Assembly (NCBI RefSeq): GCF_024868665.1
Contig: NC_079891.1
Coordinates: forward strand, 35,729,250 to 35,793,249
Reading direction: 5' to 3'
From: Triplophysa rosa
Taxonomy: Eukaryota > Chordata > Actinopteri > Cypriniformes > Nemacheilidae
Length of the DNA: 64,000 bases
The first letter of the stretch is position 1. The number at the start of each line of letters is the position of its first letter. Both the position numbers and the translations under genes were made by a program. The notes below the pieces were generated by a model that was given only the letters and a program-made list of their open reading frames with translations, did not search any database and had not been told where the DNA came from. Shown here piece after piece: positions 40,641 to 58,866 of the stretch.

Positions 40641-40697
40641 ACGCAGATGATCGCTAATAAAAGCTTTAGATGGAAACGTTTGGGTTTTTTTACTTAC

Positions 40698-40830
40698 TTT
40701 ATGTTGGGCTAAGTTGAAAGAAGCAGAATTGAGGGTCAGTTTGTTGGGATGAGAGGTCGGTTTGTCGCTCTGCTGTGAGTCTCTGGCTCCCCCTCTCTGC
40801 TATTCAAAGATCATTAGCCGAGCGGCTAAC
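40698..40830 (-). other. nipbl: Probable non-coding first exon of nipbl
   Basis: On - the sequence ends in a perfect donor, CATAAA|GTAAGTAA (exon end 40698). The first coding exon has an acceptor just before its ATG (CGTCAG|TATGAATGG, or CCAG|CCGTCAGTATG). The transcription start is not visible, so the right edge is approximate. Confidence 0.45.
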
Positions 40831-42700
40831 AACAACACAACGCTAGCGCTGAGCGTGAGGAGGGGGAGGTTGACATTTTTTCTCCTCACACATTATGTAT
40901 GTTTTAAAATGCACAAAGCATCTTGTTATTCAGCAAAGTTGTCAATAAAACTGCGCATTCAATCCATATGTTTAATATATTACGCCTTTGTTTTCTAACA
41001 AACGGCAACAACAGATGGTGTGTCGCGAGACTGACCGGAAACACAAATACTACTTTTTATTATTTATTTGTGCCAGAAGCAACTTGCAAGGGATTGTTAG
41101 AACAAATACAGAACGACCTCAGTCCTTACAAAATAATCAAATAAAATGCACAAAATCACAAGCTATAGTAAGTTATATGGCGTAAGACTAATAACGTGAT
41201 TATTATACTTTTTTCCTTCAGACACAGATGTGATGGTTTTTGTGAAAGCAGATATATAGAAATCCTACTTTTTTAAAATTGTACTCCTAAGTTTGTTTTT
41301 ATTTGTGTTTCTGTCTTTGAACTTTGTTGTGGAAAAATTTCAGTCTCGTAGTTCAAAAAATCTCTCAGACTAAGAAGGTCCGGATGTGGAGGAGTTAACT
41401 TTATTTGCTCGAGCCAAACAAAGTGAGATGTTCTAAGTCATCTAAAAACCAAGTGTTTTCCAGTCTATAATTATAGTAAAATCTCTGAAAGGTGGTCTCT
41501 TCTGAAACCAATCAGGTGTTTTCCTGTTATCTCTTATTTTTATTAACCAATTGTTAATTGTCTGCCACCAATAAGTCCCAGGTAACAAGGTACGTATCTA
41601 ATGGTGGTACGCTGGTTATTACATCATTTTTAAAATAATTTGCATACAATGGTTACTACACGAGACCACCAAACAAGCCATGGTCTCCATACGAGACGGC
41701 GTGGCGTCCGTGCGTAATCATGGTTACTTTTAAACAGTGGAAAATCCCCAGGTTTTAGAGAGAACACAACAGGCTTCAAACTTTAGGCCTCTAAAAACAT
41801 CACTGGATTTTACCTTGTTACATTGTGCTCAAATGTGCTATAAACATGCATAAAGTGACATTAAGTGCATTTACATGAACAATCATTGGTTACAGGTACA
41901 GATTGTGTCATTAAATCATCAATTCTTCTTCACATAATCAAATTTTCATCATAAACCTACTTATATGTAATTATTCTTATTGACTATGATTTCAGATCAA
42001 CCCATCTACGTACTAATGTTCCTATGAATACTTCTCAATACTTCTTAGGTATTTTATCAAGTGCATTTATAACTGTGGTGAAAAACAGTGCCCAATACAT
42101 GTAAAAAAACATCTATATGTGCCCAGAAATTACACAATAACTTCCGATTATGATTTTACTTTTTGATGTACATTCTGCATTAATTCATAGTACTGCTATG
42201 CAGAAAAGTACATCTGATCAGTTTCCACTGTAGGAAATATTTTGTTTTAAATACCTTTTTCATGTAACAGGATGTTATACTGAGTTATTTAATTAGTTCT
42301 GGGTAAACAACATTGTTTGTTTGTTGCAGATATAATGAAAGAAAAAATAAGTAGGCCTATATTGTATATTTAAGAAAATATTAGATCATGTTTTTATGTC
42401 CAAATCTGTTATCTGATCATGGCGGGAAATCATTTTAATTTCATATATTTATTATAAAACCAAAGGAAATCCTTTATTAATCAGACAAAAGATGTATGAA
42501 GACAAACCAAGTCATATGTTTTGTCAATTGTGATATAATGTATTTAACTGCTTTTCAGTTAATTTAATGGAACCTACCATCACAACAACTGTTACAACTG
42601 TTTAGTGTTTGTATAAAACAAGACTATTAAAAGACAAAATCATTATGTAACGTTGTTGTTCTAGTCTTCTGTTCTTCAGTCATTGGTTAGAGCAGGGGCC
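40831..42700. other. Intergenic DNA between nipbl and slc1a3
   Basis: AT-rich. No gene, RNA gene or clear repeat recognised. Confidence 0.45.
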
Positions 42701-43716
42701 GGTTGCACCAGCTGTGCTTAAATGGGCACTAAGTTCGCACTAAATATTTTTGAGTTACACCATTCAACTTAGTTGAAGCGTAACGTACGTGTAAACTAAA
42801 TATCTACGGAAGCCTCCCGTCAGGAGTAACTAGGAATAAAATAGCAAACTAACAGAATAAGCTCTTGTTTCACTCCGCATTCTTCAATGATTTACACACA
42901 TGATAATGCTGACATTTACAGTCACTTACCTTTTAAAATAGAGAACATTATGTGATGGCATTACATTATTAGCGGCTCTAACAAGAACCCGTCTGTGTAA
43001 CGTTATCTGCCTGTGTTGTGCACGTCAAAAAACATTGGCAGTAATACTTGGCAGTAAAATGAAATCACCCATATTACAAGTCATTTATTATGATTTTATT
43101 GGACTGTGTTGGTTTTAATCAGCATTTGTTAACTAATCTTGTTTAATATTATGTTATTCATGATTAGGTAGTATTCTATTCTATTAGGTAGTATTCTATT
43201 CTAAGAAAAACGTATTTTTAGCGTTATTATGTGAGGTGAAATAAGTTTAAATCAAGAACGTTTTGAAATTCACAACATTTTAACACAACTTTTTCTCACG
43301 AATTTAAAGGCTGCTATTGGACTGTTGAAGGTAAACGTCATATTGTGCGACTACGCATTCCTTTACGGAGAGCTACGAACTAGGCCTCTCACTAAATCCT
43401 TGGTGTTTCGAGTCAGATCCGTGGGCGTGGCTTGTTGGTTTTGACTAAATCCTTGGTATTTCAAGTCTTACGAAACCTTTACCCTAACCCACACCCTAAC
43501 TCTAACCATCTAAACTACATATGATTGTTAAATTCGCCAAAAACACTGTTGCGTGATGACGTCAGACTCGAAACACCAAGGATCTAGCTACGTTCTGCCT
43601 TACGACCAAATGGTGCAACCGAATAACGTGCAGACTGCAGAGTTAGTTACAAACTAGCTAGTAGTTACTAAGCATCTAGTGTGTTAAGAAAGAACTTAGG
43701 AATGGCTGGTGCAACC
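42701..43716. mobile_element. ~1.0-kb element with GGTTGCACCAGC termini
   Basis: The 12-bp ends GGTTGCACCAGC and GCTGGTGCAACC are perfect inverted repeats. Inside, ATCCTTGGTGTTTCGAGTCA (43394) pairs with the inverse at about 43567-43586, forming an inner hairpin around a telomere-like CCCTAACCCACACCCTAAC tract. A 20-bp tandem duplication lies at 43163-43202. No coding capacity. Confidence 0.6.
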
Positions 43717-44640
43717 CTACCCATGTGATGACCTCTAAAGGGTTGTGCTTACTGTTCTCTCCACTGGATGGCGACTCGGTATCACAGGTCACTGCTATCT
43801 GCATAACAGAAGATCAACTGTTTTCTTCAAATGTGGAAAACTTCGTATTACAAAAACAGTTGTTTTTATTGATACTACTGGGATCTACTGAATTACTGTG
43901 GCTAATCACTTCTTTTGTTTGTGCATTAAAAAACCTGAACAATCCTGGTACTTTGTACTACTGCAACTAATGCACTTTGTATTTCTCTGCTTTCTCGGGA
44001 CAAACTGCTTTTTTACTCATTTCAAATTCATGTTGGTTAAAGCTTCTGCTGAATGAATAAATATAACCTTAAATGTATTGGTTCTTTGGAAACATTGTAG
44101 GCCTATGCAAAAACTAAAAATGCCCAACAAAGTACTTTTGAATCGAACACACATTTAGTATATAGAAATGGATCGTCTTGTCCAGTTAGTTGTTATATAC
44201 ATTTAACTTAAGGTGTTATGCACCTTCTGAGGGCACTGAATGATCGCCAGTTGATATTGAAATGTATATCATTAACATACTGTATACCGTAAATGATCCC
44301 GTTTAACTTGACTAAACACATCAATCTATATTCATGTTCACATCGAGTAGAATGACTGTCTCAGCACATGTGTCGACCAGGTCTTGACATGCCCAGAGAT
44401 CTCCTCTCACGTTCTTTCTGAGAAAATAACACAATGTTCTCGATAAGTACAGTATAATAGTGATGCCCCGGACGAGTGTTTCTCAGCAGATGATGAATGT
44501 GAGGGGATCAGAAGTCCCTGTAAGGTTGTTTTTAGAGATCTGGGTGGTGCTGCTCTTCCGATGACTGAACATTTAGATCCATTCATGCTGTAATTCCGGC
44601 GTGTAGTGAACAAAATCAAAAGAGCTTTTTATATTTAATC
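43717..44640. other. Intergenic DNA downstream of slc1a3
   Basis: No gene recognised. Confidence 0.4.
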
Positions 44641-44645
44641 ATTCT

Positions 44646-44651
44646 TTTATT
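44646..44651 (-). terminator. slc1a3 polyadenylation signal
   Basis: TTTATT on + gives AATAAA on -, ~660 bases past the slc1a3 stop codon. It is the first good match seen in that stretch. Confidence 0.45.
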
Positions 44652-44877
44652 CCGTATTCAAACATACAGTCATCTATAAAGTCTTGAAATGAAATCATTA
44701 CATCAACTGAAATCAACGTATGCATGCTCTGAGTGATTGAACCTGGACCCTTAACCACAGATATTCACCTGTTTTACAGACAAAAACGTGCGCGCGGTAT
44801 GTTTGTAGCCGATAAAACCGTCCTGTCTCATCTGCTTCGATATTACGCAACGAATCATTAATCATTGAACTCCTGTG

Positions 44878-44981
44878 CAGTGTTGGGTGTAACTAGTTAC
44901 GAAGTAATCTAATTACATTATCGAATGTGTAATTAGTAACTAGTAATTAATTACTTTTTCAGAGTAACTTACCCAACACTG
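44878..44981. mobile_element. 104-bp hAT-type MITE in the slc1a3 3'UTR (copy 2)
   Basis: CAGTGTTGGGTGTAACTAG to TAACTTACCCAACACTG. Perfect 8-bp duplication CTCCTGTG at 44870-44877 and 44982-44989. It is an internally deleted version of the ~470-495-bp copies at 54.7 and 56.0 kb. Confidence 0.9.
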
Positions 44982-45307
44982 CTCCTGTGTAAAGTGCACA
45001 GGAACAAACCCAGCCTATTACAATGAATTTAATCATCATTTCCTAAACATCCCACCTTACAGTAAATTGAAGTCTCATCACGAATGTTTTTCTTGACAGT
45101 ATTCCATTTCTTTGGGACAAAAACCCAGACGAATTTTGATAGCTAACACAATCAAAGGAGTTCACTACATCTACAACACAACTGTTTGAAACTCTTCACA
45201 CATTCATATCTGCTGGACTTCACAACGCATCTGTACGCGTGTTTGACAGCTTTATCACACATCACTAACGTTTGTACAAAACTCCCGTTTTCCATGAAGA
45301 AACTCCC

Positions 45308-51508
<6,201 letters not shown>

Positions 51509-51859
51509 GAGTGACCGACTCACCAGACGCTTTCTATTCCGTTAAACTGCGAACAACAGCAGACAAAAAGCCATCAGCAGCTCAACAGCCATCAGAGAAA
51601 TCCTAACGGGTTTACTGGAGGTGTTACCTGCCTGGGAGAAACCAGAAAACTAATGGAGCCACCCACTTTTTACTGGTTTTAATGGTAGCCTAAATGGATG
51701 ATAGTTCATCATTTTGTTAACCAGGTTTGAACACTTTCTAAAGAGAAATTAAACCTATTGTAGGTGGTTGCTATGGTGTTACTATGGAGTTCTAGGTGTT
51801 TACTAGCCCAAACCAAAAGAGCCCACCCTCGCATCCCTGCTGAAGAAAGTTATAATGGT

Positions 51860-52650
51860 TTTAATGGAAACTGTAATGGTTCTACTGGTATGTGATGGAT
51901 TCTATAGGTGGGATGTTAAATCCTATTATACCATGGTCTTTTTGAATACTGGATTCTGATTGGCTGGAAGGTGTGCATTAAAACCCTTTAAGGCACAGGT
52001 AGCTCGTCAGTTTAATTACATTAAAATTAACTGACAAAATCACTGTAATTTTCACCTGTTTGATCTAAAATGTCACTGTAGACATCAATAAAAGATTTAA
52101 CTTGGCAAATGACCATGGTATAAGCGGGATAATCCACAGCTAGCCGTGCGTTAAAGGATTTTAATGCACTTTGCAGAAGCAACCACTCTCCTCTTGGCCT
52201 CCACGTCGTGCATTAAAACCCTTTAACGCACGGCTAGCTGTGGATTATCCCTTACTTGGAATAATGCCCAAAACACAATACAAAAAATAATTTTGTAATG
52301 GTTTTAATGGAAAAGCTGGTTCGTAATGGTATTTTAACGGAAACCATTAGAATTTCTGTAATGGTTTCTGTTGGGGTTCTAGTTTTTTTTTAAAAAAACA
52401 ATAGAAACCGCTAAAGAAGTTGTAATGGTTTAAATGGTTATAATGGGACTTGTATTGGTTTAAGTGGAAAATAAAGGATTCTATTGGTGGGATGTTAAAT
52501 CCTATTGGAATAATGCCCAAAACACACTACAAAAAGGAATTTTGGTTGGTTGGTTTTAATGGAAAAAGCTAATGGGTTGTAAGGGTATTCTAATGCAAAC
52601 CATTAGAATTTCTGTGATGGTTTCTATTAGGTTTCTATATGTTTTTTTCA
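51860..52650. repeat. Tandemly duplicated ~220-bp unit, one copy interrupted
   Basis: Unit A (about 51860-52395 including an insertion) and unit B (52428-52650) share TAATGGTTTTAATGG-like words, GGTGGGATGTTAAATCCTAT, GGAATAATGCCCAAAACACA and ACCATTAGAATTTCTGT. Unit A is broken by the 330-bp element at 51927-52256. Confidence 0.8.
51927..52256. mobile_element. TTATACC-family foldback element (copy 3)
   Basis: Left TATACCATGGTC then GATTCTGATTGGCTGG; right GGATTATCCCTTA. An inner hairpin pairs GGGATAATCCACAGCTAGCC with GGCTAGCTGTGGATTATCCC. Boundaries are set by comparison with the uninterrupted unit at 52505/52506. Confidence 0.8.
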
Positions 52651-52719
52651 GCAGGGCAGTAGATACCATTATAGGTTCCTTTAAAGCCAGTACAATTCCC
52701 ATTATAACCATTAAATTGT

Positions 52720-53209
52720 CTATGTTTTGGGCAGAGCTTTATTCTTATTTTTTTTAGAAGGGATGGCTCGGGTTCCTCCAAGCATTTCAAAGTTTGAAAG
52801 TTCCTAATTTGTAGAATGAAAACGTCTGCTTAAATGTTTCAGTATTTTTTTATTATCTGCCAGGCAAAAATAGTAAGTCTGATAAAGACCAATGACACGA
52901 CAAAACATGATTTGAGGATCATTCATGTGAGTAGCACCACCAACATTGCACAACAACAAAAAAGTATTTCGAAATCAATTCAATAATAATAACCACAGAA
53001 TCCAGCAGCAGCTGAATGAAAGGTCTGTGTTATGACGATCCCTCACACGCACACTGTTTCTTTTCACTAGTTTACCTGTTGCACACTCAGTGTGAGTCAT
53101 GTGACTGAGAGACTTCAGGTCAGCACAAGCCTTTGAATCGGAGCCCAGACGCATATGTGCTCAAAAAACAAGCAAACGCTGCAGCTCCACGTGTGCTCTG
53201 ATCTGATCA
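52720..53209. other. Upstream flank of slc1a3
   Basis: No feature recognised. Confidence 0.35.
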
Positions 53210-53231
53210 TCTCTCTCTCTCTCTCTGTCTC

Positions 53232-53295
<64 letters not shown>
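53210..53295. repeat. CT microsatellite
   Basis: CT run with two GTCT interruptions. Confidence 0.95.
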
Positions 53296-53300
<5 letters not shown>

Positions 53301-54316
53301 ACTCACATGGTCTCACAAGAGCTCAAAACAAACCACATACTCACGTCACAGTGAAGCAGCTCCTCGGGCAGATGATGACTGGACACAAGTGTGCACTTTG
53401 AAGGGAAAGAGAAGAGTTTGGAAAAGCGTGGAGGGAGTGTGGAAGATAGATGAGGAAGAACCAATAAGAGAGCAGGGGGAGGGAGAGAAGGGGCGGAGCT
53501 AGGTGAAAGTGAGAGAAGCTCTTTCACACACTGAAGGAGAAGAGGAACTGCCAGCTCAACTGTGGGAGGAGCTTACAAAACAAAACACCTCCTCTCCAAC
53601 GTCTCCCTCCAAATCTACACACCACACGTGGGCCAAAAGTGACACAGCTGAAAAAACACAATCACACAAGATGCGTAACAGTGTTTCTCTTTAAAAGTTC
53701 ATTTTATTAAGTGCACTTTGTGAAAATACTTTGTGTACTAGTACTAGCATACTTGTATAGTGTACTACTTCGATACACTGTAAACCCGAATGTTCAAAGT
53801 AATGAAATAGTTGCAAGTAGTGTAAACTTAATTTTATTTTTTAAAAAGTCAATATTTTGACTTCCTGTAACTAATTCTTACTTTTGAGTTAGTTTACATA
53901 CAAATGCAAAACACATTTGCACAACAAGTGTCCGTGCTTTGACCAACATCTGTCTCACCTGAAGAAGCCAGACAGGAATAGATCTCAGCGCTGTCTGCTG
54001 GAGTCTGTGAATGAGCACCACAGCAGCTTCAGAATACTCCACGTGTCTTGAGCTTTTGATGAAAATTAAACTTAATATCACAATGAGTGGAACTCTTTGT
54101 CTCTGGAGATATTTTGGGACGTGGGGTGACTTCACTAGACTTCATTATTGTGGGACTCACAGAAGCCCACAGCGGGACATGAGCGAGTCAGGGGCGTTTT
54201 GGGAAGGGGGACATCTGAATTACGAGCACAGTAACCCACCCGTAGATTTGCTGTTTCCATGGATGCGATGATGAGGAAGGTTTTGTGAGAGAACGTTTAG
54301 AGTGTGACATCATGGA
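53296..54316. other. Upstream flank of slc1a3, no gene seen
   Basis: The purine-rich stretch at 53400-53520 contains GGGGCGGAGC (GC box) and could be promoter DNA for an slc1a3 leader exon on -, but no exon can be proven. Confidence 0.3.
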
Positions 54317-54375
54317 ACACACACACGCGCGCGCGCACACGCACGCACGCACGCACACACACACACACACACACG
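54317..54375. repeat. CA/CG/GCAC compound microsatellite
   Basis: Strictly alternating purine-pyrimidine run (ACACGCGCGCGCGCACACGC then GCAC and CA units), a sequence type able to adopt Z-DNA. Confidence 0.9.
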
Positions 54376-54470
54376 AGGTAGGCAACTTTTCTAGAGAACA
54401 GCGTATGTTTTTACACAATATGACCTCACTAATTTCTCATCATTTTTTCTCTCTCATGTGTTTGTAAATC

Positions 54471-54645
54471 TGTATGCGAGTCATTCTTCAGTGGAACAAA
54501 AAAGAAGATATTTTGAGGAAATGTCTCTGCGGAAGTCAATGGGGTTTAGTGTTGTTCTTCAAAACATCTTCTTGTGTGTTCTGCTGAAGAAAGAAACTCA
54601 TACATGGTTTGACATGACATGAGAATAAGGTAAACGATGCAATAT
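54471..54645. mobile_element. Foldback MITE, family A (copy 6, shortened)
   Basis: TTCTTCAGTGGAACAAAAAAGAAG pairs with CTTCTTGTGTGTTCTGCTGAAGAA around TCAATGGGGTTTAG. Outer arms eroded. Confidence 0.65.
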
Positions 54646-54706
54646 ATATATATTTTTCACTTTAATAGAAATGGGCCAATAAAGCAAGCAAACATTTAGC
54701 AACCAC

Positions 54707-55175
54707 CAGTGTTGGGTAATGAATTACTAGTTACTAATTACATATTCAATAGTATAATTAGATTACTGTACAAATTACTCTCTCTGAAAAGTGTTTCATT
54801 ACTGATTACTTTCTATATCCTACATCAACCTTGATTAGTTCAGTGATTCAAGGATAGACATGAAACGACTCTTTTAATTCATTACAATAAATAATATTAA
54901 ACTACATAAAGTAGAATTATTAACTGACCAAAGTATTACAAATGTGAGAATTAAACATTAAAGCACAGATTTTAAAGTTAGACTTTGAATTTTGATGTCA
55001 ATTCTACTATTACACACACATATATTACACACAGTATTTAGTTTAATCACATCAGAAGTAACTGTAATTAAATTACAGGGAAAATAAGAGTAATCCCTTA
55101 CTTTACTTTTTCAAGGGAAAATTAATTAAATTACATAGTAACTAATTACTTCGTAACTAATTACACCCAACACTG
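54707..55175. mobile_element. hAT-type MITE, CAGTGTTGGG family (copy 3)
   Basis: 469 bp, CAGTGTTGGGTAATGAATTA to TTACACCCAACACTG. Perfect 8-bp target duplication GCAACCAC (54699-54706 and 55176-55183), which is diagnostic of hAT. Confidence 0.92.
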
Positions 55176-55183
55176 GCAACCAC

Positions 55184-55776
55184 ACTGCAATGCACTGAAA
55201 CCCACCTAGGGTACATTAGCTAACTGCATAGCAACACCCTGGCAACCACACAGTTTTCATAGGAAAACATGGCTTTTCTTTGTTCGATCTTAAACTCACG
55301 TTGAGTCTGAGCGAGGGTTTGGAAAACCTCAGAGCGGTGAGACAGGGTGGGGGTATCCCCAGGGAGCGGGCCGTATTCGGGGCAGGTGATGCGATCCGTT
55401 CTCTTGTCTCCCCTCCAGAGAACAGATACAGTGGGAACTCTGGGAGTTCAGGGCCGTCTTTGTGTTTGTGTGGTATTGTGAGGTGGGGTTCCCAGGATCG
55501 GACTTCAAACAGAAGCGTCCCGCGCTCGCAGGACAAGCACAGCTCACTACATTTACTCTCACAAACACGCTGATTCTGGACCAGTTGTCACGCTTGGCAT
55601 CATTGCCAGCACTAGTTGGATGTCAGAGAAGGTTTTCTGTGTCATTTCTTTGGTGTGTTTGAGAGATTTCATCACACAGTAGCAGTCACGTGTGTGTGGA
55701 CACACCTCGTGATGACTGTGAAACGCACTTTAAGATTTAAAAAAAATCTTAGCTTTGTATACTGTGGTAGGCTATG
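55184..55776. other. Intergenic DNA, no gene seen
   Basis: A GC-richer stretch (55300-55530) has overlapping open frames on both strands but no homology or splice support. Confidence 0.35.
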
Positions 55777-55778
55777 CC

Positions 55779-56501
55779 CCGGTTTCACAGACAAGGCTTA
55801 AGACTAGTCCCAGACTAAAAGGAATTTTGAGCTGTCTTAACTGAAAATATCTTGCCCTGACATATCTTAAAATATGTCAGTGTCATTGTTCTGTCTCAAG
55901 ATGCACATCGGTGATGTTGTTTCTAAGGCATTTTATTAAAAGCCACAAATTAACTAACGCATAGTCCTGACCAGTGTTGGGTGTAACTAGTTACTAAGTA
56001 ATTAGTTACTGTAATTTGATTACTTTCCCCTTGAAAAAGTAAAGTAAGGGATTACTTTACTCTTATTTTTTCTGTAATTTAATTACAGTTACTTCTGATG
56101 TAATTAAACTAAATACTGTGTGTAATATATGTGTGTGCAATAGTGGAATTGACATCAAAACTCAAAGTCTAACTTTAAAATCTGTGCTTTAATGTATAAT
56201 TCTCACATTTGTAATACTTTTATCAGTTAATAATTCTACTTTATGTAGTTTAATATGATTTATTTGAATGAATTAAGAGTCGTTTCATGTCTATCCTTGA
56301 ATCACTGAACTAATCAAGGTTGATGTAGGATATAGAAAGTAATTAGTAATAAGTAACTAAATACTTTTTGGAGAGAGTAACTTGTACAGTAATCTAATTA
56401 CACTATTGAATATGTCATTAGTAACTAGTAATTCATTACTTTTTCAGAGTAACTTACCCAACACTGGTCCTGACAGAGGCTAGCCTTGTCTGTGAAACCG
56501 G
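55779..56501. mobile_element. CCGGTTTCACAGAC MITE carrying a nested hAT MITE (copy 1)
   Basis: CCGGTTTCACAGACAAGGCTT at the left and AGCCTTGTCTGTGAAACCGG at the right are perfect inverted repeats. The ~230-bp body is split by the element at 55972-56466. A second, unsplit copy is at 59152-59370. Confidence 0.88.
55972..56466. mobile_element. hAT-type MITE, CAGTGTTGGG family (copy 4, nested)
   Basis: 495 bp with 8-bp duplication GTCCTGAC (55964-55971 and 56467-56474) inside another MITE. It is in inverse orientation to the copy at 54707-55175 over much of the body, and both carry the long inverted arms. Confidence 0.92.
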
Positions 56502-58500
56502 CCGAAATGAGTTTTACTGTCTTACAGTCTTATGCTTTTTGTTGTGCCAATTGATTCCATTGTTTACCTCATTCGTAAGTGGCTTTGGATAAAAGCGTCT
56601 GCTAAATGAGGGTCTTTGCACATACAGTCCGTGTGCGTTTTTTCGTATTTGGCGCTGGTTTGTACAGTGTCTCCAAATTGTCAAAACGCCTCTCAAAATT
56701 CTCGCTACAGATGCGAAAAGGCAGAAAATCTAACCCAGTACGATTTGTTTTATGACGGACGAACATATCGGAGGCAGAGGGTAAATGTGATTGACACAAC
56801 GAGAGGTCGTATTTATTTTTTAACGTGCGCAAATTTCGGACTCCGTGTGAATAAAGACATCATCTGAAATATACATTTGATCAAGAACGACAGACGTCGA
56901 TCGTGTTAGTTCTGCACACTTGACTGTGAGAGGGGAATTTGCAAGGTGCAACATTTCCGGGGTTTTCCCTTTTGACCTCCCAAATGAAAACCCACCCGGG
57001 AGGTCTCACAGTATTAAGGGAGGCCTTCTCTTCGCAGCAAAACTCAACCATTCATTAAACAACATTTTGTATACAAAACTAATTTCAGGTATTTTTGCAT
57101 TAGACTTTAAATTAAAATGATTTAAAAAACGATTTTAAAATGGTAGTGTGTGCCTTTAACTGATCTTCAGCACATGCACAAACAGACATGCCGGATAAAT
57201 CAAGGCGGGAAGATTTGAGAGGTTGTAGATATTTGTGGTTGCGATTCAAATCTGAATCTAGGAAAACGTGTAAATATGTGCTATGCATTTGTATCTGCCA
57301 ATGTATGTTGTAAATGCCAGTTTACACGTTTGTAACTATTTTTCTGCAACTTCAAATTCAGAAGACAGATTTGTGAGTTTTGTCCACGAGTGCAAATCTC
57401 AACATTCAACTTCAGTTTTTTATTTGACAAGTTTTCACATTGGGGCTGTGAGTGTACATTTTAGTGTACAGGTACAAATACTTACTTTGCAAGTTCACAA
57501 TCTACATGCTCTCAAGTTTTGCTACTGAAATACCTTCATAGATATTTACCCAAAACAGGAATGCATGTTGGTGTGGAGCTAATCTGAAGTGATATTCAGG
57601 GTTGAGGACTTGCTCACTGGTTATTGTGTCGGCAAGAATGATTTCTAACGATCAGACTGTCTGGTGCCAAGCGTTGAATCCGGATCAGATGCAGCGGCTT
57701 TTGTGAACAGCGTGATTTAGGTTTCTCTCGCTGACAAGAGAGTTCCTTCACTTTTAAGTGAGCTGGTTTTATGTATTTCATATAATAATCCAACATTGAC
57801 AATAGAGCGACTATAAAGGCGGATGGAGGAACAATAGGACTTTACGAACTTTGTGTGGTTTCTGATTTCTGTACACTGCCGTGGGAATGAATGAACAGCT
57901 ACAGATGGCTTACACGGGCACTACAGAGATGAAATATGAAACAAAATTAAAATGTTTAGAATAGCAAGTTACTTGTGATCCTAAATGTGCCAAATCAAGG
58001 ATGAAGACAAAATGTCCAATAGCGCCACCCAGTGGACAACAGACATTCCAATGGTTTTCAATACAAATCCCTTCATTACCCATCAGCAGTTAAAACACAT
58101 ACTGTACTTAAAAAAACAAATGTATAGTATATAATGCAATGTAAGTCGCTTTGGATAAAAGCGTCTGCGAAATGCATAAATGAACATTTAAAACCAGTAC
58201 AATTCCCTTATGTAGTGTGTCTTATATGTCAATAGGAGTTAATGGTGTTCTACTGGTTTCTGTCCGTCAGAGCATCCAAAACACAGACATGCATGTCATC
58301 TAATACCATGATTTCACCATAGTAAAGTAAATGAGAAAAAGACAGTAAACAACGATCTTCTCTTACAACCATAAAGAGCCTTATGTTGTCTGCTATTAAA
58401 GGGTTTAAGATCAGAGGACACAGACGGCTTTTCTAAGCACCGTCACACCTGTTACACACATTCTACAGCCTGCACGATGCGCATATACTGTACATATAAT
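56502..58500. other. Intergenic DNA with SINE-tail remnants
   Basis: SINE 3'-tail fragments lie at 56570-56610 (GGCTTTGGATAAAAGCGTCT) and 58138-58190 (GTCGCTTTGGATAAAAGCGT). No gene recognised. Confidence 0.5.
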
Positions 58501-58504
58501 ATCA

Positions 58505-58846
58505 ATGAAGATGGAGGTACCAGGTGTGAACGTTCAGGACTGGATCCAGTGTCTGGATGTGATGGCCTCAGTGCTGCTGGACTGTGTTGGGAACCCAGAG
58601 TATGATGACTGGGAGGTTACTGGAGAACCTGAGTTTGAATGTGATGGCTCGGTGTTTGCTGGAGGACTGGACGGTGCGTGTTCACCTGATGGGATCATTG
58701 TGGGCAGAAGATCTCTCAGCCTGGGCCTTTCTGAACCTCTAGACAGGACCTGCGAATCTAATTCATCAAAACAATGTTTTACAGGATTCCAGTGCAAGAA
58801 ACCACGTGTCCAAGTTGTTTCACAAGAATTATTGAGGTATACGGAC
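58505..58846 (+). CDS. Unassigned open exon, 114 codons, strong splice donor
   Basis: ATG at 58505 opens 114 codons in phase 0 to an excellent donor (ACGGAC|GTAAGTAATG at 58846/58847). The predicted peptide is acidic at the N-terminus (NPEYDDWEVTGEPEFECDG), with seven cysteines and a Ser-rich middle. It has no signal peptide, membrane segment or domain that I recognise. Reading past the donor runs straight into a MITE at 58867, so the open frame itself ends in transposon sequence. No partner exon could be identified between here and lmbrd2. It may be the first coding exon of an unknown gene, a pseudogene fragment or a chance frame. Confidence 0.35.
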
Positions 58847-58866
58847 GTAAGTAATGTTGATTATTT

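Noticed and set aside
43482..43510. Interstitial telomere repeat
   Set aside because: Only a few imperfect CCCTAA units inside a transposon; too short and degenerate to indicate a chromosome fusion.
55216..55573. Overlapping ~100-codon frames on both strands upstream of slc1a3
   Set aside because: Neither resembles an slc1a3 leader or a known protein; GC-rich composition explains the lack of stops.
58505..58846. Identity as SKP2, the human neighbour of LMBRD2
   Set aside because: The peptide shows no resemblance to the SKP2 N-terminus, and no F-box or leucine-rich repeat exons follow.
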